Part shown: positions 36,232 through 44,485 of the stretch, one piece after another
How the letters are laid out: each line of letters opens with the position of its first letter
Numbering within the stretch: the stretch's first letter is position 1
Origin: CAYTEO01 sp964436825
GTDB lineage: Bacteria > Krumholzibacteriota > Krumholzibacteriia > LZORAL124-64-63
Direction of reading: 5' to 3'
DNA: 64,000 bases
NCBI GenBank assembly: GCA_964436825.1
Contig: CAYTEO010000008.1
Location: 11,974 to 75,973, forward strand
The notes under the pieces: model-generated
Database searches by the model: none
Told to the model about the DNA's origin: nothing
What the model saw: only the letters and a program-made list of their open reading frames with translations
Program-made: the position numbers and the translations under genes

Positions 36232-38407
36232 GACCGTCTCCCGGCCCCTGCTGGTGGAGGTCGGCAGCGACGACCTCCCCGCCCGCTTCCTCCCCGTCGA
36301 GCGCCGCTTCGTGGCGGAGCGGCTGCCCCGGCTGCTGGACGAGCTGGCCCTGGACCACGGCGAAGTGATCGTCCTGGCCACCCCCCGCCGGCTGGCCGTC
36401 CGGGTGGAGGCGCTGGCGGACCGGCAGCCGGACCGCGACCTGACCGTCAAGGGACCGCCCGTGCGGATCGCCTTCGACGCGCAGGGACAGCCGACCAAGG
36501 CCGCCGAGGGGTTCGCCCGCAAGAACGGAGTCTCCCTCGAAGAGTGCTGGCGACTGCAGGAGGGGGGCGAGGAGTACCTGGCCGTCAGCAAGCACGTCCC
36601 CGGCCGCACCGCCGCCGAGCTGCTCGGCGAGCGGCTGCCGGAGCTGCTGCTGGCGATCCCCTTCCCCAAGACGATGCGCTGGGGCGACGGCGACGTGCTC
36701 TACGCCCGGCCCCTGCAGTGGCTCGTCGTCCTGCACGGGGAGGAGGTCGTCCCGGTCCGGATCGGCGACATCGTCGCCGGCCGCGTGAGCCGCGGGCACC
36801 GGACCCTGGCCGACGACCGGCCCCTGGAGATCGCCACCGCGGACGACTATCCGGCCGCCATGGAGCGCGGGCACGTCGTCGTCGACCAGCGGGAGCGCCG
36901 CCGCCTCATCCTGGCCGGGATCGAGCGCGAGGCGCGGGACGCGGGCGGGGTGTGGCACGAGGACCCCGAGCTGCTGGACGAGGTCGTCGACCTCTGCGAG
37001 CATCCGACCGTCTTCGCGGGCACCATCGACGCCTCCTTCTTCTCCCTGCCGCCCGAGGTCATCGTCACGGCCATGAAGTCCCACCAGCGCTATTTCGCCG
37101 TCGTCGACGCGACGGGGAAGCTGCTGCCGCGGTTCCTGGCGGTCCGCGACGGGGACGACACGGCCCTGGCGAACGTCGTCCACGGCAACGAGCGGGTCCT
37201 GCGGGCGCGGCTGAGCGACGCCCTCTTCTACTGGGAGGTCGACCAGCAGCGGTCCCCCGACGAGCACACCGAACGCCTGGCGACGGTGACCTGGCTGGAG
37301 GGCTTCGGGTCGGTCCTGGAGAAGGTGCGGCGCGTCGAGGAGCTGGTCCGCTGGCTGTGGGAGCACGGGATGGGGGACCGGCCAGAGGTGCCGGGCGATC
37401 TGGCGCGGGCGGCCGCCATCTGCAAGTTCGACCTCGTCACCGAGATGATCCGCGACGGCAAGGAGTTCACCAAGCTGGAGGGGGTCATCGCCGCCCGCTA
37501 CGCCGAGCGGGCGGGGGAGTCTCCCGCCGTCTGCTCCCTGCTGGGCGAGTACCACCGCCCCCGCCAGGCGGGCGACGATCTGCCCGCCACCCGGGAAGCG
37601 CAGGTCCTGTCGGTCGCCGACCGCCTCGACACCCTGGCCGGCTGCTGGCTGGCAGGGTTCGGCCCCACCGGCGCCAAGGATCCCTATGCCCTGCGCCGGC
37701 ACATGCTGGCCGTCCAGCGGATCCTGCTGGGCGGGGGAATCCGGCTCGACCTCGCCGCCGCCCTGGCGCGGGCCGTCGAGTCGTTCGGCGGCCTGGTCGA
37801 CGAACCGGCCGCCCTGGCGCGGGCCGCCTCGGAGCTGCACGAGTTCTCCCTGGGAAGACTGGAGGGGCTGCTCCAGCAGGAGGGACTGGCCCTGGAGGTC
37901 GTCCGGGCCGTCCTGCCGGCGCACGGAGCCGATCCCTTCGATGCGCGGCGCTGGGCGGAGGCCCTGGCCGCCTACCGGGAGGATCCCGGGTTCCAGCTCC
38001 TGGCCACCGGCTTCAAGCGGTGCCGCAACATCCTGGAGGGGGCGGTCCTTTCCGGCGAGGCGGCCCGGGATTGTCTCCGGCGGTGGCTGGACGGCGGACG
38101 GACACCGGACGGACAGTCCCTGGACGGGTTGCCCGAGGAGGCCGAACGGGAGCTGGTCACCGCCGTGGCCGCCATGGCTCCCCGGCTGGCCGAGGGCGAG
38201 CGCAGCGGCGACTATCAAGCCATTTTCCGCTCCCTGGCCGACCTCGGGCCGGCGATCGATCGTTTCTTCACAGAGGTGAGGGTCAACGTGCCGGACGAGG
38301 GGCTGCGGGAGCGAAGGCACGGTCTGCTACGGGAAATCCACGGATTGTTCGCTCGGTTCGCGGATCTGGCCGCTGTAGCCCCCCTGGAACAACCCCCTGG
38401 AACTTGA
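36224..38407 (+). CDS. glyS: Glycyl-tRNA synthetase beta subunit
   Basis: The tRNA-binding subunit partnering GlyQ. At 727 residues it has normal length. Recognised parts are the N-terminal LLVEVGSDDLPARFL, the middle TPRRLAVRVE and PKTMRWGDGDVLYARPLQWLV, the HD-like region (YHRPRQAGDDLP, ADRLDTLAGCW, PYALRR) and the C-terminal anticodon-binding DALR domain ending VMVN-like as EVRVNVPDEGLRERR. It closes the housekeeping operon and is followed by an intrinsic terminator. The TGA stop sits inside a TTGACA sequence, but no -10 follows it. Confidence 0.97.
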
Positions 38408-38434
38408 CAAAGTTGGCTCGATATCGCCCATCCG

Positions 38435-38463
38435 GGCGGCCCCGGGAGGGGCCGCCTTTTTTT
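38435..38463 (+). terminator. Intrinsic terminator after glyS
   Basis: A perfect 9-bp stem GGCGGCCCC / GGGGCCGCC (38435-38443 and 38448-38456) with a GGGA tetraloop, followed directly by seven T. It is the strongest rho-independent terminator in the window and isolates the surface-protein unit from the housekeeping operon. Confidence 0.93.
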
Positions 38464-38474
38464 CACATATCCTA

Positions 38475-38503
38475 TTGACTTCCCCTGTGGGGTTCGGTAT
38501 GCT
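38475..38503 (+). promoter_or_regulatory. Strong sigma-70 promoter of the surface-protein gene
   Basis: TTGACT at 38475-38480, 17-bp spacer, TATGCT at 38498-38503. It starts 11 bp after the terminator T-tract. A transcript beginning near 38510 has a leader of about 255 nt before the ATG at 38765. Confidence 0.78.
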
Positions 38504-38509
38504 CACGCG

Positions 38510-38764
38510 TGCGACTCAAAGGCAAAGGTTTTTCCAACGTGACGTTGCGCCCTGGTTTCCACTCGCACGTAAGCCCGATGCATAACTTGACACTTGCACG
38601 CGAGTCACAACGTCACACCGACACCGCGGTCGACCCCCGGGCCGGTCGTGACAGGAAAAACCGGAGCCGGAATTGTTCGTGTCTTCGGGTCCCGCCTGGC
38701 GGGACGGGGAGGCATACCTTTCACCTGCACCATTGGTTGACTTGCTCAGCGATGGGGGGAAAGT
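38510..38764 (+). promoter_or_regulatory. Structured 5' leader with nested long-range helices
   Basis: Three nested pairings can be read: P1 GGTTTTTCC (38527-38535) with GGAAAAACC (38654-38662); P2 GTGACGTTG (38539-38547) with CAACGTCAC (38608-38616); P3 ACTCGC (38561-38566) with GCGAGT (38600-38605). A separate hairpin GTCCCGC-CTG-GCGGGAC lies at 38689-38705, about 60 nt before the start codon. GACTC at 38513-38517 could compete for part of P3. At DNA level 38535-38547 is also a perfect dyad CAACGT-G-ACGTTG. No known riboswitch was recognised. The ribosome-binding site GGGGGGAAAG is outside these helices. Confidence 0.55.
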
Positions 38765-41700
38765 ATGAGGAAACTCACTCTCGTCTGGATGGCTCTGCTT
38801 CTGATCGCCGGGGCGGCCTTCGCCACGAGCGGTAACCAGATCCAGGGCTACAACATCGTTGATGGCCGGTACGACGGCGTGCTGACCAGCAGCGGTGCCA
38901 TGACCAAGGCCGTCGGCGATACGATCTACCTGATCGGTGGTCCCGATCGCCAGGACGGTAAGTTCCAGAATGACCTGAACCCGACCCTGCCCGATCCCGA
39001 GGGGTGGACCGGTCACGACCTGACCGCCCACACCGAGTCCAAGTGGCACATCGACACCTACAATGCCGCTCTCCTGGATCCCAACTTCACGCCCAACCAT
39101 GCCATGTGGTGCGGCGAGTACATGGCCCAGGACTGTGGCACCGGTGACTTCGGTGGCTACGCCAACGGGTACGAGGAGTACCTGGACTGGGTCGGCACGG
39201 TGGCGGATCCCGGTCTGCCGACCAACGTGACCCTGACCTGCGTCCTGAACTACGACAACGAGCCGGGTTACGACTACCTGGTGCTGCGTGCCGAGATCGC
39301 CGGCGTCATGTCGCTGGTCGACTACTGGAACGGCAGCAACATCGACGAGTTCGGTAACTTCGTGCCGGTCAACGTCACCGAGAACATCAGCTACGCCGCT
39401 GGCGAGTACGCCAACGGGAACGAAGTCCACCTGCGCTTCATCGGTCAGTCCGATAGCGGCTGGTCGGATGACGACTGCTACTGGCCCACGATGGGTCTGG
39501 CGCAGATCGACAACATCCAGGTCAGCGGTGACAACGGCCTGGTCGGGACGTTCGACGACTTCGAGAGCGGAATGGTGAACTCCAACTGGTTCATCGCCTT
39601 CCCGCCCTTCGTCGGCGACTTTGCCCAGGTCTGGTCCGGTCTCGGCGACCTGGATCCGTGTGCCGAGAACCGCTCGCCGCAGTTCGCCTTCATCGACGAC
39701 GGCGTCGTCGTGCCCTGCACCGGCCCGTCCTACGGCACGACCTGGACCTACGGTCCCAACGCCTACATCGTCAACACCACCGGTGGTTGCGGTGGTACCG
39801 GCATGCACATCAACAACGAGATCTGGTCCCCGGCTCTCGAGTGGCCGGCGCCCGGCGCCAACGGCCCGTACGTCGGTGCCCTCTACTCGTTCGATGTGTA
39901 CCGTCACTTCCCGCTGACCAGCGCCAACGATCCGGGTACGTTCTACGTCTGGCACGTCAACTCGAGCACGGACGGCGGCAACACCTGGACCGGTTGGGCT
40001 GACCGGAACTACGTCTACTACGGTGGTCCGGACTACATCCGCGTCGTCCAGGACGTCACCGACCTCATCACCCCGGGAGCCACCCACGTCCAGCTGGCCC
40101 TCGGTGTCTACGAGCTGGGTTGGGTCTGGGGCTTCGACGGTGATGACGGTACCCCCGCGCCCTACTTCGACAACGTCGCCTTCGCCGTTTACGCCTACAC
40201 CGGCCCCGGCATCTCGACCCGTGAGCTGGAGCTGGCGCAGGACAACTTCCCCGAGATCGGCGTCATCGACATGACCAACCTGGGCGCCAACTCGATCCGG
40301 TTCGACATGGCCAACGACATCCACACGGGTGACGACCTGATCATCGATCCGGGCGACTCGATCACCTTCTTCGTCACTCCGGTGCGTCCGGGTTCGGTCC
40401 TCAACGGCCGTCCGGTCCTGCACTACAGGATGAAGAACAACCCGCTGTTCGATCCGTACCGGACCGCCGGTCTGCCGTTCGAGGGCGACGTGCTCGGTGA
40501 CACCGTGCGCACCAGCGCCGGCGCCGTCGTGCCCGATCGTTTCTCGTTCGACCTGCCGGACACCGGGTTCTTCTTCCCGGGTGACATCATCCACTACTAC
40601 ATCTACGCCGAGGACAACGTGGCCGGCGATATCCAGGCTAGCACCCTGCCGTCCGACCTGTCCGGCTTCGGCGTGTTCCCGGGTGATCCCGGTTACATCC
40701 CGCTGCAGTGGAGCAGCGCGTACACCGTCCACGGTCTGCCGACGATCATCGATGCTGCCGGCACCCAGCCGAGCATCCTGTTCTGGAACGACTTCGCCAA
40801 CCGTGGCGGCGAGAACGAGTGGCTGGGCGCCCTGAACGCCCTGGGTTACGTCGAGGGTGTCGACTACGACATCTACTACACCAATGCTCCGTCCTCGGGC
40901 GTGAGCAACGGTCTCGGCAGCCGGGCTACCCTGGCGCAGATCAGCGGCTACAGCTCCATGCTGTACTCGGTGGGCGACCTGTCGGCCATGACCCTGGCCA
41001 TTGCCGACACGTTCAGCGACAAGTCGAACGACATCGCCCTGGTCGATGCGTGGCTGCAGGATGGCCACAACCTGTTCGCCACCGGCGACGGGCTGGCCTA
41101 CGACATGACCCAGAAGGGTGCCGACGGTGCCAACTTCCTGACCAACTGGCTGGGTGCGCAGTTCATCTCCGAGGATGTGGCGCCCCTGATCGGTGGTCAG
41201 CAGGCTCCGATGGTCCTGCCGATCTCCGGCAACCGGGTCGGCTTCACGCAGTCGTTCATCGCCTACGGGTCCTGCCCGAACTTCCACCAGTTCGACGCGG
41301 TCGAGGTCTCTGCGGGTAACCCCAACGCCGTCAAGATCGCCGAGTGGGCCGATCCGACCGGTGCTGGCGGTGCCTACAGCTACGCGGCCGGTCTGAACGT
41401 GGAGAGCATGGGCTCGAAGGTCGTCTACTTCCCCGTGGGCTTCACCTACTGGTACACGCCGGGCAAGACCGATGCGGCCAACTCCGCCCGTACCCAGGCC
41501 CTGTCCGAGGTCCTGATCTACTTCCAGGAGCTCCCCTCTGGCAGCGGTACCGGTGCCGGCGACACGCCGTCGCAGCCGTTCTACGCCCGCAACTACCCCA
41601 ACCCCTTCAACCCGCAGACCAAGATCGAGTACAGCCTGCCTCGCGCCGGCCACGTCTCGATCAAGATCTACAACGTGAAGGGTGAGCTGGTCCGGACCCT

Positions 41701-41848
41701 CGTCGATGCGAACCAGGATGCTGGCGCGCACGTCGTCGTCTGGGACGGCACGAACGATCACGGCGCCTCGGTGGCTTCCGGTGTCTACTTCTACGAGACC
41801 CGGACGGCCGACAAGGTCGCCATCCAGAAGATGGCTCTGGTGAAGTAG
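38765..41848 (+). CDS. Large secreted surface protein with C-terminal sorting (FlgD-like) domain
   Basis: A 1027-residue exported protein. A signal peptide (MRKLTLVWMALLLIAGAAFA) precedes a mainly beta-structured, acidic and aromatic chain poor in Lys and Arg, with several jellyroll-like segments (for example VGTFDDFESGMVNSNWF). Residues about 655-920 form an alpha/beta, gingipain- or glutamine-amidotransferase-like fold (PSILFWNDFANRGGENEW, ...ALVDAWLQDGHNLFATGDGLAYD). Residues 943-1027 are an NYPNPFNPQTKIEYSLP-type sorting module ending in GVYFYETRTADKVAIQKMALVK as pattern. Codon use (frequent GGT, CGT, GCT) differs from neighbours, as in highly expressed genes. A strong promoter, structured leader and terminator frame it. 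It may be a major surface or S-layer-like protein; no enzymatic residues could be assigned. Confidence 0.85.
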   Translation: MRKLTLVWMALLLIAGAAFATSGNQIQGYNIVDGRYDGVLTSSGAMTKAVGDTIYLIGGPDRQDGKFQNDLNPTLPDPEGWTGHDLTAHTESKWHIDTYNAALLDPNFTPNHAMWCGEYMAQDCGTGDFGGYANGYEEYLDWVGTVADPGLPTNVTLTCVLNYDNEPGYDYLVLRAEIAGVMSLVDYWNGSNIDEFGNFVPVNVTENISYAAGEYANGNEVHLRFIGQSDSGWSDDDCYWPTMGLAQIDNIQVSGDNGLVGTFDDFESGMVNSNWFIAFPPFVGDFAQVWSGLGDLDPCAENRSPQFAFIDDGVVVPCTGPSYGTTWTYGPNAYIVNTTGGCGGTGMHINNEIWSPALEWPAPGANGPYVGALYSFDVYRHFPLTSANDPGTFYVWHVNSSTDGGNTWTGWADRNYVYYGGPDYIRVVQDVTDLITPGATHVQLALGVYELGWVWGFDGDDGTPAPYFDNVAFAVYAYTGPGISTRELELAQDNFPEIGVIDMTNLGANSIRFDMANDIHTGDDLIIDPGDSITFFVTPVRPGSVLNGRPVLHYRMKNNPLFDPYRTAGLPFEGDVLGDTVRTSAGAVVPDRFSFDLPDTGFFFPGDIIHYYIYAEDNVAGDIQASTLPSDLSGFGVFPGDPGYIPLQWSSAYTVHGLPTIIDAAGTQPSILFWNDFANRGGENEWLGALNALGYVEGVDYDIYYTNAPSSGVSNGLGSRATLAQISGYSSMLYSVGDLSAMTLAIADTFSDKSNDIALVDAWLQDGHNLFATGDGLAYDMTQKGADGANFLTNWLGAQFISEDVAPLIGGQQAPMVLPISGNRVGFTQSFIAYGSCPNFHQFDAVEVSAGNPNAVKIAEWADPTGAGGAYSYAAGLNVESMGSKVVYFPVGFTYWYTPGKTDAANSARTQALSEVLIYFQELPSGSGTGAGDTPSQPFYARNYPNPFNPQTKIEYSLPRAGHVSIKIYNVKGELVRTLVDANQDAGAHVVVWDGTNDHGASVASGVYFYETRTADKVAIQKMALVK

Positions 41849-41869
41849 TTCACCGGGTCCTCCGATGGG

Positions 41870-41906
41870 GAGGGGCGGTCCTCCGGGGCCGTCCCTCTTT
41901 TTCTTT
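41870..41906 (+). terminator. Intrinsic terminator after the surface-protein gene
   Basis: Stem GAGGGGCGG / CCGTCCCTC (9 pairs, one G-U) with a 10-base loop, then TTTTTCTTT. It begins 22 bases after the stop codon at 41848. With its own promoter and terminator, the surface-protein gene is a single-gene unit. Confidence 0.88.
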
Positions 41907-41936
41907 GCAGATCGCGTTCCGCCCGACACAACCAAG

Positions 41937-41979
41937 TTGACACCCTTGCAAGGCGATCCCTATATTTGACAGGCGATCC
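41937..41979 (+). promoter_or_regulatory. Sigma-70 promoter with flanking direct repeats
   Basis: TTGACA at 41937-41942, 18-bp spacer, TATATT at 41961-41966 (5 of 6). The 9-mer AGGCGATCC occurs at 41951-41959 and again at 41971-41979, exactly 20 bp apart, one copy on each side of the -10. It could be an operator for a repressor binding two adjacent helical turns. It drives the two lipoprotein genes, with a leader of about 125 nt. Confidence 0.7.
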
Positions 41980-42096
41980 AGCGGAGACCCCACACGCAGG
42001 ACGGACCTGGTCGACAGGGCTGCCGTGCCCACGTCGCGGGCGGGCGCGGGTGTCACCTCCCACCCGGGACGAGTTGCAGGAAAGGCGTATCCCACG

Positions 42097-44445
42097 ATGC
42101 TGATGCGAACAAGATCGTCGCTCGCTCTCGCGCTCCTGTCGTTGCTGGCCCTGATGGCCCTGCACGGCTGTCGCGCCTTCGAGCCCGAGGTGGTCATCGT
42201 CAATCATCCGCCCGAGACCTACCTGACCGGCGCCCCCATCGAGGGGGGAGGTGGCATCTACCACTACCACCTGTTCTGGTACGGGACCGATGTGGACGGA
42301 GAGGTCACCCGTTTCGTCTGGGCCCTGACCGACAGCTCGATCCAGGATCCCGAGACGGACGAGGACGAGGAGGACGCGCGGTTCAATCCGGCCGAGAACA
42401 TCCTGACCCTCCAGATCGGGCACTGGACGACCCGGACCGACTCGGTCTTCGACTTCGAGATCGACCAGGGCTCCATCACGAGCATCGACAAGACGTTCCA
42501 CATCGTCGCCGTCGACGACCGGGGCGATTTCGACAAGACCCCCGCCCGTCTCTACTTCCTGAGCAACGCCATCGGTCGGCCTTTCCTGGAGTTCTTCAGC
42601 GATACCCTGCAGACCCCCGAGACCGCGTTCGCCGACTACGACACGATCGGCTACGGTCGTCCCTTCGTCCTCTCCTGGCGGGGGTCGACGCCCAACATCA
42701 CCAACTACGCGCCGGAACTGCTGGCGCAGCGTGACACCGTCCCGCCCTACGACGACGGTCTGTTCGGGTTCAAGTACCGCCTGCCCACCGACGTCTCCTG
42801 CAACGAGGCCGCCGAGGACTGCTGGTCGCCGCGCCGGTTCGACCCGGAGCAGAACCGGGAGATCTCCTTCTTCGGGGATGGCAACTGGCTGGAGTTCCAC
42901 AACGACGAGAGCGGCCTGGACGTCTTCCACCGGCGACTGGTCAGCGGCGTCCATACCCTGCTGGTCAACACGATCGACGTGGCGGGCGTGGAGCTGCAGC
43001 GGAAGGACCAGGCCCTCAACTTCGTCGTCAACTACGACCCCGACACCAGGTTGCTGCGGGGGGAGACCGATCCGTTCTACCCCGACGACCCGAACGTCTA
43101 CCCCTACTACAAGGTCTACAGGCCCGACGGGACGGTGGAAACCCACACCTTCGCCGAGGAGGACACTGTTCCCCACCGGGCCGTCGCCGTCTTCAAGGCC
43201 ATCGGCTGGGACGATCCCAGGGACATCCGCCTGTCGGACATCCCCGGCGAGGAGCCTCCCGGCTACGGTGTCCGGTTCCAGGGGCGCTTCGACGCCGTGG
43301 GTCGTTACCTGGGCGGCGCCAACTCCCTGTTCCGGTTCAGCAGCACCTTCAGCTCGCTCAGCCGCAGCGTCTGGGACGACTACGACTACTCACCCGACCA
43401 CTTCGTCGGCAGCTCGGACACGCTGAGCTTCATCGTCGGCCCCTTCGACTACACCTACATCATGCGGAGCGAGGACGAGCTGGGGCGGCGTGACGGCACT
43501 CCCGACATGTTCCACTTCTACGGGAACCGGCCGCCGCACGTGAACGGCGTCGTCGTCAGCACGGACACGCTGGAGGTCGAGTACATCGCCCAGCCCACCG
43601 ACACCGGGATCGATACGCTCTACTGCACGATCGGGACACCGCCTGCCGGACATCCCGACTGGGTGGAGTTGCCCGTCTACAGCAACTTCACGACGATCTG
43701 GTACGACCCCGTGGCCAGCGCCGTCTTCTTCGACGAGCCCGCGTCGACCGTGGGCCTGGAACAGGAATTCGGTCGGATGTACCTGTACGAGGTGCGGATC
43801 CACGCCGACGACGACGAGCAGGAACAGCTCTTCATCCCGCGCACGGCCGCCGGTCAGCCCACCTACGGCAACCCGCGGGACCGGCTCATGTCCTGTCGCT
43901 ACGAGATCGTCTCCGAGCGGGACCCGCTCAACGCCATCAAGGATGGCAACGGCGCCGACGACCTGGCCCAGGTCACCTACCGGCTCCATGCCGCTCCCGC
44001 GCTGATGGACTCGACCTACGACGACAACGGCGTCTGGCACCTGCGCGTGCGGGTCTTCGTCCCCATCGCCCTGCTCAGCGGCGGTCCGGATTCCTACCTG
44101 GCCACCCTGCGCAGCAGCCACCCGGACTGGAGCGAGAACAAGGTCCAGAGGGCCTTCTCGCTGTTGACCGGCCAGCTGGGGGCGTGCACGGTCACGGTCA
44201 TCCCGCGGGACGCCTCCATCGAGGACATCAACCCGGACCACTGCGCCTACGTCTACTACGACGGGACGCGGGCGCCTGCCGAGCACAGCGAATCGTGCAG
44301 CGACCAGTTGCCCGACGTGACCGATCGTCTGAAGTACCGGTTCTTCTACGCCGAAGGGGAACCCTATCGGAAATACTTCGACATCCGGATGGTCTACACG
44401 GCCGACGGCCAGACCCAGATCTTCCCGCCCCTGCCGTCTCGCTGA
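42097..44445 (+). CDS. Large lipoprotein, Ig-like, paralogue of the next gene
   Basis: A 782-residue predicted lipoprotein; signal peptide with lipobox LHGC (MRTRSSLALALLSLLALMALHGC as pattern). Directly after it comes the module HPPETYLTGAP ... HLFWYGTDVDGEVTRFVWAL, which recurs in the following gene. The rest is beta-rich, with repeated VDDRGDFDKTPARLYF-type Ig/FN3-like blocks and no recognised enzyme motif; several Cys residues could form disulphides. The ATG at 42097 lies 11 bases after AGGAAAGG; an earlier in-frame start would bury the signal peptide. Probably surface-anchored and linked in function to the 1027-residue protein upstream. Confidence 0.8.
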   Translation: MLMRTRSSLALALLSLLALMALHGCRAFEPEVVIVNHPPETYLTGAPIEGGGGIYHYHLFWYGTDVDGEVTRFVWALTDSSIQDPETDEDEEDARFNPAENILTLQIGHWTTRTDSVFDFEIDQGSITSIDKTFHIVAVDDRGDFDKTPARLYFLSNAIGRPFLEFFSDTLQTPETAFADYDTIGYGRPFVLSWRGSTPNITNYAPELLAQRDTVPPYDDGLFGFKYRLPTDVSCNEAAEDCWSPRRFDPEQNREISFFGDGNWLEFHNDESGLDVFHRRLVSGVHTLLVNTIDVAGVELQRKDQALNFVVNYDPDTRLLRGETDPFYPDDPNVYPYYKVYRPDGTVETHTFAEEDTVPHRAVAVFKAIGWDDPRDIRLSDIPGEEPPGYGVRFQGRFDAVGRYLGGANSLFRFSSTFSSLSRSVWDDYDYSPDHFVGSSDTLSFIVGPFDYTYIMRSEDELGRRDGTPDMFHFYGNRPPHVNGVVVSTDTLEVEYIAQPTDTGIDTLYCTIGTPPAGHPDWVELPVYSNFTTIWYDPVASAVFFDEPASTVGLEQEFGRMYLYEVRIHADDDEQEQLFIPRTAAGQPTYGNPRDRLMSCRYEIVSERDPLNAIKDGNGADDLAQVTYRLHAAPALMDSTYDDNGVWHLRVRVFVPIALLSGGPDSYLATLRSSHPDWSENKVQRAFSLLTGQLGACTVTVIPRDASIEDINPDHCAYVYYDGTRAPAEHSESCSDQLPDVTDRLKYRFFYAEGEPYRKYFDIRMVYTADGQTQIFPPLPSR

Positions 44446-44485
44446 GGCCGGCAGGTCGCTGGACACTGAGAGAAGGAGAGTGCTC

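Noticed and set aside
38404..38432. TTGACA at the end of glyS as a promoter
   Set aside because: No -10-like hexamer at 15-19 bp, and the strong terminator follows within 30 bp; the real promoter is at 38475.
38510..38764. A known riboswitch (for example glycine or cobalamin) in the surface-gene leader
   Set aside because: No known aptamer core was recognised, and the gene is not metabolic.
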